This document shows positions 25,878-34,971 of a stretch of 64,000 bases of DNA, piece by piece. The translations under genes and the position numbers were made by a program. The notes below the pieces were generated by a model. That model had not been told where the DNA came from. It did no database searches and was given only the letters and a program-made list of their open reading frames with translations. The stretch comes from an uncultured Algibacter sp. (GTDB taxonomy: Bacteria > Bacteroidota > Bacteroidia > Flavobacteriales > Flavobacteriaceae). Location of the stretch: positions 248,001 to 312,000 of the forward strand of contig NZ_CANLGU010000002.1 in NCBI RefSeq assembly GCF_947490405.1, in the 5' to 3' direction. Within the stretch, counting starts at the first letter, position 1. Every line of letters starts with the position of its first letter.

Positions 25878-27011
25878 TTAATTGTATTTTACTTTTCTTA
25901 AAATACGGAGTGTTTCTTTATATGAAAGATAAACGTCTTTACTAAATGCTTTTAAGTAAGGTTTAGCATCATTAAGTTTATCTAAAGCTTTATCAAATGC
26001 ATTTAAATAACAAATTAAATAAGTAGCTGGTAAATTTTTTAAATCTAATGTTTCTCTTGGGCTTAAAGTCAACCCTTTTTTCAATTTATCCAAAATGGCA
26101 TTATTGGTATTGTAAATATGATGAAGATCTTTTTTGTTAAACTGAGGGGGCTCAAATAATAGTTTGGTTTCAATATTATAATGGGCGTTGTCTTCAAACT
26201 TAATGATGGTTTCTTCTAATTGATAATACTTATTGGAGTTTTGAAATCCAAGATTAACATATTCAATAATTTTAAAACTATCATCATTTATAGCAATAGA
26301 AACTTCATCTAAAGCCGAAAAAAACAAACGGACTTGCTCATTTATAAGTTCAATATCCACCCGAGAAAAAAACGTTTCATGTTTCACTTCTTTTTTCTGT
26401 CCCGCCCAACATACCACAAAATATTCCTTAAAAACTTTGTACTGCGGATTAAAGTCTTTCCTGAAATTCATAAAATCGAAAACACCGTTTAAAGTGTGCT
26501 CAATATTGTTTTGAGCATGTTTTTCAATGGCTTCAACTATATTAGAGTTTACGTCTTTAATCTCAATATCAAAAACCTTAGGCATGCTCATGCTACCATC
26601 TCTAAAAAACACAGAGCCGCCATAATATTTCCAGATGTTTTTTCTTAGCGATGTAATTTTTCCAGTTGGGCGAATAGTTACTAACCCCACAACTTTATCT
26701 TCTGGCAAATGAGGAAATGGAATATTTTCATATTGCACAATGGGTGGATGAGATAAATAGGCATTAATGAGATTTTGAATTTTGCTATCGTCAAAAAAAT
26801 CAACCCCAATAATATTGTTATCTTCATCTTCTACACCAATTACGATATAAGAATTGTTTTTAGGGTTACTATTAGATAAGGCACAAATATGTTTTAAGAA
26901 CTTAGCTTTTCCTTCCTTATGGCTAATATCAACTTTTCGCTTTTTGTCATAAAAACTGTTCTCATCGTTGTGAGCTAGAAGGTGTTTTATAAGTAAGCGT
27001 TTATTAATCAT
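25878..27011 (-). CDS. AlbA_2 (Schlafen-like) putative DNA/ATP-binding protein
   Basis: 377 residues. The N-terminal 140 residues match the AlbA_2 domain: FLKHICALSNSNPKNNSYIVIGVEDEDNNIIGVD, then LVTIRPTG and YYGGSVFFRDGSM. The C-terminal 230 residues are unfamiliar and include a helical end. AlbA_2 domains occur in Schlafen-type RNases, transcription regulators and several phage-defence proteins. It follows the SIR2-like gene on the same strand after 30 bases, so the two may act together. The long gap upstream of neighbouring operons and the foreign character of the pair suggest acquisition. Confidence 0.75.
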   Translation of the reverse strand: MINKRLLIKHLLAHNDENSFYDKKRKVDISHKEGKAKFLKHICALSNSNPKNNSYIVIGVEDEDNNIIGVDFFDDSKIQNLINAYLSHPPIVQYENIPFPHLPEDKVVGLVTIRPTGKITSLRKNIWKYYGGSVFFRDGSMSMPKVFDIEIKDVNSNIVEAIEKHAQNNIEHTLNGVFDFMNFRKDFNPQYKVFKEYFVVCWAGQKKEVKHETFFSRVDIELINEQVRLFFSALDEVSIAINDDSFKIIEYVNLGFQNSNKYYQLEETIIKFEDNAHYNIETKLLFEPPQFNKKDLHHIYNTNNAILDKLKKGLTLSPRETLDLKNLPATYLICYLNAFDKALDKLNDAKPYLKAFSKDVYLSYKETLRILRKVKYN

Positions 27012-27017
27012 AGTAAT

Positions 27018-27035
27018 TTCCCGCGAAAGCGGGAA
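27018..27035. repeat. Short perfect hairpin between the SIR2-like and AlbA_2 genes
   Basis: TTCCCGC and GCGGGAA around a GAAA loop. It belongs to a family of short GC-rich inverted repeats dispersed in this window (10154-10196, 30135-30215, 48878-48897). It sits in the 30-base gap of a presumed operon and could set the ratio of the two products. Confidence 0.7.
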
Positions 27036-27041
27036 TCTAGT

Positions 27042-28124
27042 TTAAAATTCTATTGGAATGAAGAACTGTTTATCAAAGATTATCGGGATAAATTTAATTG
27101 TGTCTTTGGTTGTAGCATTTAATCCATCTTTTCCAATATGATAGAAACTTTCTCTCCAAGGAACCATTTCCTTTATTTTCGAAATAATGTCATCAGCATT
27201 ATAAGGGTCTTGTACATAAATTTTTTTCAGATTATCCATTGAATGTAAAATAAACTCATCAATTTTTCTATTAAAAAAAGGAAATGAATACCCAACAACA
27301 ATAAGTATATCTGTGTTTTCAATGGATTTCCGCAAATCACTATAAAATTTTTGATTTTCATTGAAATTTTCCCATGAAAAAGACATATTTGGTTCATGCG
27401 TTGAAAATAATGTTCTATTACTATAAATCTCTAAAAAGCTTGAAACAAGTTTAACTTTGTCAACACTATAATCCAGAATCAAATCATAGTTTTTATTTTC
27501 CTTATCTCTTATAGATGTTGTACCATTAACTTTAAATACATTAAATGTATTATTTAGATTTGTTTTAGAAGAATCAATCTGATTTCCTTTTGAAAAAATA
27601 TTTAGAACTTCTCTGCTTTTTTCAATAGTTTGATTAGAGAAGTTACTGAAAGCTATTTCTAACTGCGAATCATAATTCCATGATAAAATTTTTAAATTAG
27701 TTGGTATTTCAGATAGACTATCTAAGACAGATGCAAAAAAACTGTCATATCTTTTATCAAATTTGAAAGTTTGTTCATAAATAAAGAAACAAGATAATAT
27801 GTACTTTAATTTTTTTAAGTCTGTCTCCTTGTCTTGCAAATAGAGCTTTTTTGCAAAGGTATCTATACTTGTATGGTTTTCAGTTTCATTTTTTAACCAG
27901 ATAATATCTGCATGAAAATTTTTGGCTTTTTCAAAATCATTAATATTTTTTGATAAGTGTTTTTTTATAGGATTATTATATTCATATTTAGTATCAATAT
28001 GCTCTCGTTTTCCAGGATCAAATTCATTTGCAAAACCCGCAAGGGAGTTGGAAATCCCTTCAACAACTGGTAACGCATTATAGCTCGCTCCAGCTCCCAA
28101 TAAATAAGTAATATTTGTCGCCAT
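27042..28124 (-). CDS. SIR2-like domain protein, possible defence NADase
   Basis: 360 residues with the SIR2_2-type Rossmann signature: LLGAGAS at residues 9-14, SWNYDSQLE with Asn150 and Asp152, and LIVVGYSFPFFNRKIDEF at 275-289. SIR2-like domains in accessory loci often degrade NAD+ to abort phage infection. The segment that normally carries the catalytic His (KxHG) reads KVNG here (Asn200), so activity is in doubt. The gene starts immediately after the stop codon of the SDR gene, preceded by AAGGAG. The middle region (residues 160-240) is not recognised. Confidence 0.78.
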   Translation of the reverse strand: MATNITYLLGAGASYNALPVVEGISNSLAGFANEFDPGKREHIDTKYEYNNPIKKHLSKNINDFEKAKNFHADIIWLKNETENHTSIDTFAKKLYLQDKETDLKKLKYILSCFFIYEQTFKFDKRYDSFFASVLDSLSEIPTNLKILSWNYDSQLEIAFSNFSNQTIEKSREVLNIFSKGNQIDSSKTNLNNTFNVFKVNGTTSIRDKENKNYDLILDYSVDKVKLVSSFLEIYSNRTLFSTHEPNMSFSWENFNENQKFYSDLRKSIENTDILIVVGYSFPFFNRKIDEFILHSMDNLKKIYVQDPYNADDIISKIKEMVPWRESFYHIGKDGLNATTKDTIKFIPIIFDKQFFIPIEF

Positions 28125-28877
28125 CTATAACTCCTTTTTTACCGTTATACTATTTGCTTGAGCAGTGCAAAACATTAAAACATCGGCTATATTAACATGA
28201 GGTGGTCTAGAAACTGCAAAATAAATTACTTCTGCCACATCTTTGGCTTGTAAAGCTTTAAAACCTTTATAAACGGAATCTGCTTCTTTACCATTTTTAA
28301 AACGCACTTTTGAAAACTCAGTTTCTACTAAACCAGGACTTATTGCTCCTACTTTAATACCAAAAGGGTTTAAATCAATACGCATACCTTCTGTTATGGC
28401 TAAAACGGCATGTTTACTAGCACAATACACGTTGCCTTTAGGGTAAACTTCTTTTCCTGCCGAAGAACCAATGTTTATAATATGGCCAGATTTACGCTCA
28501 GTCATTTGAGGAATAACTGCCTTACTTACATAAAGTAAACCTTTCACGTTTATATCCATCATAGCATCCCAATCGTCAATACTTCCTGTTTGAATAGGGT
28601 CTAAGCCATGAGCATTTCCAGCATTATTTATTAGAATATCGATTTGTTTAAAATCTTTGGGGAGAGTTTCTATGGCTTTTATAGCTTCAGCCTTATCACG
28701 AACATCAAAATTTAAAATGTGTACATCGGTTAAACGCTCCAAAGCTTTTTGTATGGTTTTTAAGCGTTGTAGTCGTCGTCCGCAGAGTACTAAATTAATG
28801 CCTTGTTTTGCAAATTCGTAGGCCGTTGCTTCTCCAATGCCACTCGTAGCACCTGTAATTAATGCAGTTTTCTTCAT
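28125..28877 (-). CDS. Short-chain dehydrogenase (YdfG-like)
   Basis: 250 residues, classical SDR: TGATSGIGEATA for NADP binding, NNAGNA, the catalytic Ser in NIGSSAGKE and the Tyr-x-x-x-Lys in YCASKHAV. The sequence is close to the YdfG type that oxidises serine, threonine and 3-hydroxy acids. The end TVKKEL overlaps the Shine-Dalgarno region of the SIR2-like gene. In related genomes the gene could be independent of the two accessory genes behind it; here they share a transcript by position. Confidence 0.92.
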   Translation of the reverse strand: MKKTALITGATSGIGEATAYEFAKQGINLVLCGRRLQRLKTIQKALERLTDVHILNFDVRDKAEAIKAIETLPKDFKQIDILINNAGNAHGLDPIQTGSIDDWDAMMDINVKGLLYVSKAVIPQMTERKSGHIINIGSSAGKEVYPKGNVYCASKHAVLAITEGMRIDLNPFGIKVGAISPGLVETEFSKVRFKNGKEADSVYKGFKALQAKDVAEVIYFAVSRPPHVNIADVLMFCTAQANSITVKKEL

Positions 28878-29073
28878 CTAGTTTTAAATTTATTACTGTT
28901 TAAAAATACTGAAAAGTCAATAGATAAATTCCTGCTTTTAAAAATATAAACGAAACACAGAATTGAGGAATTAAGATAAACTTATAATAATTATTTGTTA
29001 AATACCATTAACATTGATGTTACCTAATATTTTTAACCATTTTTTAACACCTTTACAATAATTTTTTTAACAT

Positions 29074-29105
29074 TTTGCAATGCTCAAATTAGAGCGTTAT
29101 ATTCG
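29074..29105 (+). promoter_or_regulatory. Promoter of the moxR-bat operon
   Basis: TTTG at 29074-29077 and TATATTCG at 29098-29105, a -33/-7 pair of the Bacteroidota type with about 20 bases between. The first gene starts 21 bases later. The rest of the gap 28878-29073 holds nothing else I recognise. Confidence 0.65.
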
Positions 29106-29125
29106 AGCTTTTAATAAAATAAAAA

Positions 29126-30130
29126 ATGATGGAAGAAACAGGTACAATTGATATTAAATCAATTAATGAGAAAATTGAAAAGGAAAGCGCTTTTATTGAT
29201 TTGCTAATGCTTGAAATGAACAAAGTTATTGTAGGGCAAAAGCATATGGTGGAGCGCTTATTAATTGGCTTACTTGGTCAAGGGCATATTCTGTTAGAGG
29301 GTGTTCCTGGTTTAGCAAAAACTTTAGCTATAAACACACTAGCTCAAGCTGTTGATGGTAGTTTTAGTAGAATACAGTTTACGCCAGATTTATTGCCTGC
29401 AGATGTTACAGGGACATTGATTTATAATATGAAAGTCAATGATTTTTCAATAAAAAAAGGGCCCATATTTGCAAATTTTGTTTTGGCAGATGAGATAAAC
29501 AGAGCACCTGCAAAAGTACAATCTGCTTTACTTGAAGCTATGCAGGAGAAGCAAGTAACTATTGGCGATGAAACGTTTATTTTAGATAAACCATTTTTGG
29601 TAATGGCAACTCAAAACCCTGTGGAGCAAGAAGGAACATACCCGTTGCCAGAAGCGCAGGTTGACCGTTTTATGCTAAAAACAGTTATTGATTATCCAAA
29701 AATTGACGAAGAGCAATTGATTATGAGAGCCAACATGAAAGGTGCTTGGGATAAAGTAAACCCTGTGGTTTCTATATCTCAGATACTTAAAGCGCAAGAG
29801 GCTGTTCGTGATGTTTATATGGATGAAAAAATTGAGAAATATATTCTAGATATCATATTTGCAACACGATATCCAGATAAATATAGACTTCCTGCATTAA
29901 AACCATTAATTTCTTTTGGAGCCTCGCCTCGTGGAAGTATAAATTTAGCAACGGCAGCAAAATGCTATGCATTTATTAAGCGTCGTGGTTATGTAATTCC
30001 TGAGGATGTTCGTGCTGTAGTTTACGATGTATTACGCCATAGAATTGGCATTACTTACGAAGCCGAAGCCGAAAATGTAACTTCAATGGACATCATCAAC
30101 AAAATAGTAAACGAAATAGAAGTCCCTTAG
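29126..30130 (+). CDS. MoxR-family AAA+ ATPase
   Basis: 334 residues. Walker A region GVPGLAKT, Walker B VLADEINRA, sensor MATQNPVEQEGTYPLPEAQVDRF. MoxR ATPases act as chaperones that load or activate von Willebrand-domain proteins, here those encoded by the DUF58 and Bat genes downstream. The C-terminal helical lid ends in MDIINKIVNEIEVP. First gene of a nine-gene block on the plus strand. Two ATGs lie in tandem at the start, 29126 and 29129. Confidence 0.95.
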   Translation: MMEETGTIDIKSINEKIEKESAFIDLLMLEMNKVIVGQKHMVERLLIGLLGQGHILLEGVPGLAKTLAINTLAQAVDGSFSRIQFTPDLLPADVTGTLIYNMKVNDFSIKKGPIFANFVLADEINRAPAKVQSALLEAMQEKQVTIGDETFILDKPFLVMATQNPVEQEGTYPLPEAQVDRFMLKTVIDYPKIDEEQLIMRANMKGAWDKVNPVVSISQILKAQEAVRDVYMDEKIEKYILDIIFATRYPDKYRLPALKPLISFGASPRGSINLATAAKCYAFIKRRGYVIPEDVRAVVYDVLRHRIGITYEAEAENVTSMDIINKIVNEIEVP

Positions 30131-30134
30131 GATT

Positions 30135-30215
30135 GTCATTCCTGCGAAGGCAGGAATCTCATTAAGATTAGTCAGAAATTTAATTTGATAGATTCCGCAT
30201 TAAGTGCGCAATGAC
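30135..30215. repeat. 81-base MITE-like inverted repeat between moxR and the DUF58 gene
   Basis: Begins GTCATTCCTGCG and ends GCGCAATGAC; GTCATT/AATGAC ends and inner GGAATCT/AGATTCC segments pair. Elements with this shape (GTCATT..GGAATC..GATTCC..AATGAC) are widely spread in flavobacterial genomes. The last bases, ATGAC, add an in-frame ATG in front of the DUF58 gene. Confidence 0.75.
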
Positions 30216-30225
30216 AAAACGTAAA

Positions 30226-31089
30226 ATGGATACTAAAGAATTACTAAAAAAAGTACGTAAAATAGAGATTAAGACAAGGCGATTGTCTGATCATATTTTT
30301 GGGGGAGAATATCATTCTACCTTCAAAGGGCGTGGTATGACCTTTAGTGAAGTACGTCAATACCAGTTTGGAGATGATGTTAGGAATATTGATTGGAATG
30401 TTACTGCCCGTTACAACGAACCTTTTGTAAAAGTTTTTGAAGAAGAACGTGAACTTACCATGATGCTTATGGTAGATGTTTCGGGTTCTGAATTGTTTGG
30501 TACAGAGCAGCAGTTTAAAAATGAAGTAGTAACTGAAATTGCAGCAACATTAGCGTTTTCTGCAACTCAGAATAATGATAAAATAGGACTGATTTTATTT
30601 TCAGATCAAGTTGAGTTATATATTCCGCCAAAAAAAGGGCGTTCCCATGTACTTCGTATTATTCGCGAGTTAATAGAATTTGAGCCGGAAAGCAGGCAAA
30701 CTAATTTAGCTGAAGCCTTAAAATTCATGCAAAATGTCATGAAAAAGAAGGCTATTGTTTTTGTGTTATCGGATTTTATTGCAGATGATTATCATCAAAC
30801 CATGAAAATTGTATCCGGAAAGCATGATGTTACCGGAATAAGGGTTTACGATAAACACGAAGAAGCTATTCCTAACTTAGGAATGGTTCAAATGTTAGAT
30901 GAAGAAACGGGGGAATTAATGTTAGTAAATACCACATCAAAAAAAGTACGTACTAACTATACGAAATTCTACAATCAAAAAGTAGATTACTATAAAGAAA
31001 GCTTCACAAAATCTGGAGCAGGTGCTATTGATTGTCGTGTAGACGAAAGCTATGTAAAAAAGCTTCTGGGGTATTTTAAAAGAAGATGA
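30226..31089 (+). CDS. DUF58 domain protein (von Willebrand-like, Bat locus)
   Basis: I choose the ATG at 30226 (MDTKELLKKVRK) because the ATG at 30211 belongs to the inserted MITE. 287 residues: basic N-terminus (VRKIEIKTRRLSDHIFGG), DUF58 core FGDDVRNIDWNVTARYNEPFVK and a vWA-like fold with MLMVDVSGSE. DUF58 proteins are the usual partners of MoxR ATPases. Probable role in envelope stress survival with the Bat proteins. Confidence 0.93.
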   Translation: MDTKELLKKVRKIEIKTRRLSDHIFGGEYHSTFKGRGMTFSEVRQYQFGDDVRNIDWNVTARYNEPFVKVFEEERELTMMLMVDVSGSELFGTEQQFKNEVVTEIAATLAFSATQNNDKIGLILFSDQVELYIPPKKGRSHVLRIIRELIEFEPESRQTNLAEALKFMQNVMKKKAIVFVLSDFIADDYHQTMKIVSGKHDVTGIRVYDKHEEAIPNLGMVQMLDEETGELMLVNTTSKKVRTNYTKFYNQKVDYYKESFTKSGAGAIDCRVDESYVKKLLGYFKRR

Positions 31090-31163
31090 TAATGACTACG
31101 AAGTGCGAAGTTAGAAGCATGAAGATAAATATGAAAAATAAAATTGATATTGAATTTAATTGG

Positions 31164-32801
31164 ATGATTAAGAAGACTTCTAGCTTCAGGCTTCAAGCTT
31201 CAATCACTTTATTCTTTATTCTATTTTCTATTTTATCTTATTCTCAAGTTTCATCTACTATCGATTCAACTTCAATAAAAATTGGAGAACAAATCACCTA
31301 TCATATTCAAGTTGAAGTTGACACCACAGATTTAGTTGTTTTTCCAGAGGGACAAACCTTTTCACCTCTAGAAATGATAGAGTCTTATGATATTGATACG
31401 CTAAAGAAGACATCTAAAAGTGATAAATATAGCTTGATTAAAAAATACGGATTAACTCAATTCGATTCTGGGTCGTATACCATTCCAAGACAAAAAATTA
31501 TAATTGGAGATAAAACGTTTTTTACGGATTCTTTGAAGGTTGAGGTTAATAATGTAGTTGTTGATACTACTCAAGGCCTTTACGATATTAAACCCATTAT
31601 TGCAGTTGATAAAAAAGGAAGCGATTGGTGGAAATACCTATTACTTACATTATTGATTATTGCTGCGGTTGCTTTTTTATTATACTGGTTTATTTGGCGA
31701 AAAAAACCTTTAACTGAAGAAGAAGAAATTGCTTTGTTGCCACCCTATGATAGAGCAAAATTGGCTTTACAAAAGTTAGATGAAAGACCATATCTTGAAA
31801 ATGAAAATTTAAAAGATTACTATTCTGAGCTAACATTTATTATTAGAAAATACCTAGACGAAAAAGTATATGATCATGCCTTGGAAAGCACCACTGATGA
31901 ATTGATTACAAGATTAAATTTACTTAAAGAAGGTAACCAAGTTGATTTGAGTAATGAAGATATCAAGAACTTAGAAAGTATTTTAAAACGTGCTGATTTA
32001 GTGAAATTTGCTAAATCTGCTCCAGATGTAGAGTTAGCTAAAATTGACAGAAATACTATTGATATTGAGATAGACCACGTTAAAGAAGCATTACCTGAAC
32101 CTACCGAAGAAGAAAAACTTCTAGACGAAAAATATAGAGAAGAGCAAGAGCGAAAAAAGAAACGAAAAAAGATTTGGTTAACGGTTGGAATTAGCATCTT
32201 CTTACTCCTAGCAACACTTACAGGACTTTCAGTCAAGTATGGTTTTGATTATGTGAAAGATACTATTATTGGTCATGATAGTAAAGAACTTTTAGAAGGC
32301 AATTGGGTAACAAGTGAATACGGATTTCCTCCAGTGACTATTTCAACACCAGAAGTTTTAAAAAGAACAGCTGTACCTTTACCCGAAGAGTTAAAGGGTA
32401 AAATGGATATTACTACGTTTTCTTTTGAGCAAAAAAACAAACTAACAATAGTTATTTCAACTACTGTTTTAGCTCAAAAATTAGATAGTTTAGATATTGG
32501 TAAAGCTATAGAAGGGAATCTTAAGGTAATTGAAAATAATGGAGGTAGAAATATAATTACAAAAAACGAAAAATTTGTAACACCAAACGGAGCTGAAGGA
32601 ATAAAAACGTTTGGATCCTTAGAATACCCAATAGAAAATACAGAAAACTTCATCAATGGTAAGTATACCTCATTAAGTTTTACCGCTGAAAATAAAGTGA
32701 TGCAACAAATAATTATTACATGGAGACAAGATGATATTTATGCAGACCAAATGGTAGAACGTATTTTAAATTCAGTTGAACTAAAACCAGCAGAAGAATA
32801 A
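31164..32801 (+). CDS. BatD-like membrane protein of the Bat operon
   Basis: About 545 residues from the ATG at 31164, which starts a good signal peptide (MIKKTSSFRLQASITLFFI). An earlier in-frame ATG at 31086 overlaps the DUF58 stop, but the extra 26 residues are encoded by a GAAG-rich repeat and are probably not native. Layout: signal peptide, periplasmic beta domain (STIDSTSIKIGEQITY), a membrane helix near YLLLTLLIIAAVAFLLYWF, a cytoplasmic helical domain (LKDYYSELTFIIRKYLDE), a second helix near WLTVGISIFLLLATLTG, and a C-terminal domain. The gene stop overlaps the batA start. Confidence 0.85.
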   Translation: MIKKTSSFRLQASITLFFILFSILSYSQVSSTIDSTSIKIGEQITYHIQVEVDTTDLVVFPEGQTFSPLEMIESYDIDTLKKTSKSDKYSLIKKYGLTQFDSGSYTIPRQKIIIGDKTFFTDSLKVEVNNVVVDTTQGLYDIKPIIAVDKKGSDWWKYLLLTLLIIAAVAFLLYWFIWRKKPLTEEEEIALLPPYDRAKLALQKLDERPYLENENLKDYYSELTFIIRKYLDEKVYDHALESTTDELITRLNLLKEGNQVDLSNEDIKNLESILKRADLVKFAKSAPDVELAKIDRNTIDIEIDHVKEALPEPTEEEKLLDEKYREEQERKKKRKKIWLTVGISIFLLLATLTGLSVKYGFDYVKDTIIGHDSKELLEGNWVTSEYGFPPVTISTPEVLKRTAVPLPEELKGKMDITTFSFEQKNKLTIVISTTVLAQKLDSLDIGKAIEGNLKVIENNGGRNIITKNEKFVTPNGAEGIKTFGSLEYPIENTENFINGKYTSLSFTAENKVMQQIIITWRQDDIYADQMVERILNSVELKPAEE

Positions 32802-33805
32802 TGTTTGAAGGGATTGAATTTGTGAATAAAGAATTTTTCTGGTTGTTGTTAGCACTTCCTTTGGCTATACTTTGGTACTTTTTTAAGAATAAAAAGCAAA
32901 CTGCAGAACTTAAAATATCAAGTCTAAAAGGCTTTAAAGTCACTAAGTCATGGTTGCCAAAATTAAGACCTGTTTTGTTTGTGTTAAGACTACTCGCTTT
33001 AGCGCTACTTATTATGGCATTAGCAAGACCTCAATCTGTAGATGTATCTACTAAAACAAAAACAACCCGAGGGATTGATATTGTTATGGCAATTGATGTT
33101 TCAGCAAGTATGTTGGCTAAAGATTTATCACCAAATAGACTTGAAGCATTAAAAAAAGTAGCATCAGAATTTATTAAAGGAAGACCAAATGACCGAATTG
33201 GCCTTGTAGAATATGCAGGAGAAAGCTATACAAAAACTCCAATTACAAGCGATAAGGCTATTGTACTTCGGTCACTTAAAAGTATTAGATATAACACAAT
33301 TATTGAAGGTGGAACGGCTATAGGTATGGGTTTAGCTACTTCAGTAAATAGATTAAAAGATAGTAAAGCGTCAAGTAAAGTAATCATTCTTTTAACGGAT
33401 GGTGTCAATAATTCAGGTTTTATAGACCCTAAAATTGCAAGTGAGTTAGCTGTTGAATATGGTATAAAAACCTATACAATTGGTTTAGGAACAAACGGTA
33501 TGGCATTATCACCAGTTGCTATATTACCAAATGGAAATTTTCAATATGGAAGAATTCAAGTAGAAATAGATGAAGATTTATTAAAGGAGATAGCAGAAGT
33601 TACAGGTGGTAAGTATTTTAGAGCCACAAATAATAAGAAGCTTGAAGAGATTTATGAAGAAATCAATAAGCTTGAGAAAACAGAAATAGAAGAATTTAAA
33701 TATTATAATTACGAAGAAAAGTATCGTCCATTAGTTATTCTAGCAGGCCTTTTATTGCTTATAGAATTACTATTACGATATACCGTATTCAGGAGTTTTG
33801 TTTAA
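32801..33805 (+). CDS. batA: BatA, von Willebrand factor A membrane protein
   Basis: 334 residues. N-terminal membrane helix, second helix near residues 60-78, then a vWA domain with the metal site AIDVSASM (DxSxS), the Thr in GGTAIG and Asp in LLTDGVNN, and a C-terminal helix. Aerotolerance-type BatA proteins are anchored in the inner membrane with the vWA domain outside. The start overlaps the stop of the preceding gene (TAATG), so the two are translationally coupled. Confidence 0.93.
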   Translation: MFEGIEFVNKEFFWLLLALPLAILWYFFKNKKQTAELKISSLKGFKVTKSWLPKLRPVLFVLRLLALALLIMALARPQSVDVSTKTKTTRGIDIVMAIDVSASMLAKDLSPNRLEALKKVASEFIKGRPNDRIGLVEYAGESYTKTPITSDKAIVLRSLKSIRYNTIIEGGTAIGMGLATSVNRLKDSKASSKVIILLTDGVNNSGFIDPKIASELAVEYGIKTYTIGLGTNGMALSPVAILPNGNFQYGRIQVEIDEDLLKEIAEVTGGKYFRATNNKKLEEIYEEINKLEKTEIEEFKYYNYEEKYRPLVILAGLLLLIELLLRYTVFRSFV

Positions 33806-33866
33806 TTAATAGATAAGAACTTGTTGGTTTAAAAGGAGTAAATCTGTAAAAAACAAATTAATATTA

Positions 33867-34904
33867 ATGTATCAATTAGAAGAAAAAATATGGTTTTGGG
33901 TATTAGGGGTTATTCCGTTAATAATCTTACTTTTCTCTTTACTTCAGTTTTGGAGATACAGAATACAGAAAAAGTTTGCAGATGCCCCACTTTTGAAACG
34001 ATTGAGTCCAAATCGATCACTATTTAAATCGGTTTTAAAAGTTATTGTTCTGTGTTTAGCTTTCTTCTGTTTAGCTATAGCTTTGGTTAACCCAAAAATT
34101 GGTACAAAACTTGAAACTGTTAAACGTGAAGGTGTAGATATTGTTTTTGCTGTTGATGTTTCTAAAAGTATGCTGGCTGAGGATATTGCGCCTAACCGTT
34201 TAGAAAAATCGAAACAGTTAGTTACTCAAATCATCAATAATTTAGCTAGTGATCGTGTTGGGATTATTGCTTACGCAGGAAAAGCTTTTCCGCAATTACC
34301 AATTACTACAGATTATGCATCGGCAAAAATGTTCTTACAAAGTATGAATACCGATATGTTGTCCTCACAGGGCACAGCAATAAATGAAGCTATCAAATTA
34401 GCCAAAACATATTTTGATGATGAAGAGCAAACCAACCGCGTACTTATTATAATATCAGATGGTGAAGATCACAGTGAACAGGCTGCACTGGTTGCTGAAG
34501 AAGCTAGTGAGGAAGGTATTAGAATTTTCACAATTGGAGTTGGCGATATAAAAGGAGGTCCAATTCCTGTGAAACGCAATGGTATTGTTTTAAACTATAA
34601 AAAAGATAATCAAGGTGAAACCGTTATAACAAAGTTAAATGAAGAGACGCTTCAAAATATAGCATCAGAGGCTAATGGTGCTTACATTAATGGAAAAAGC
34701 ACAAAAGATGTGGTTGCCAATATTCGTGAGATTTTAAATGCCATGGATAAAACCGAGTTTGAAGCTAAAGAGTTTGCAGATTTTAAAGATCAATTTCAAT
34801 GGTTTTTAGGATTTGGTATCTTCTTTTTACTCATTGATATTTTTCTTTTAGAAAGAAAAACAGCATGGTTAAAAAAGTTAAATTTATTTAATGAAAACCT
34901 ATAA
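33867..34904 (+). CDS. batB: BatB, von Willebrand factor A membrane protein
   Basis: 345 residues, paralogue of BatA with the same layout: two N-terminal helices, metal site AVDVSKSMLAED, IISDGEDHSEQ, and a C-terminal helix (FQWFLGFGIFFLLIDIFLL). BatA and BatB are thought to form a complex driven by MoxR. Separated from batA by 61 bases. Confidence 0.93.
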   Translation: MYQLEEKIWFWVLGVIPLIILLFSLLQFWRYRIQKKFADAPLLKRLSPNRSLFKSVLKVIVLCLAFFCLAIALVNPKIGTKLETVKREGVDIVFAVDVSKSMLAEDIAPNRLEKSKQLVTQIINNLASDRVGIIAYAGKAFPQLPITTDYASAKMFLQSMNTDMLSSQGTAINEAIKLAKTYFDDEEQTNRVLIIISDGEDHSEQAALVAEEASEEGIRIFTIGVGDIKGGPIPVKRNGIVLNYKKDNQGETVITKLNEETLQNIASEANGAYINGKSTKDVVANIREILNAMDKTEFEAKEFADFKDQFQWFLGFGIFFLLIDIFLLERKTAWLKKLNLFNENL

Positions 34905-34971
34905 AGTTTAAACTTTTATAAATTTTTTAACGAACCATAAACAAAGGGTTTTATAATTTAGAAATAAAAAA

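Noticed and set aside
31086-31163. An upstream ATG that would extend the BatD-like protein by 26 residues and overlap the DUF58 stop.
   Set aside because: The extension is encoded by GAAG-rich repetitive sequence and would bury the signal peptide; the ATG at 31164 is a better start.
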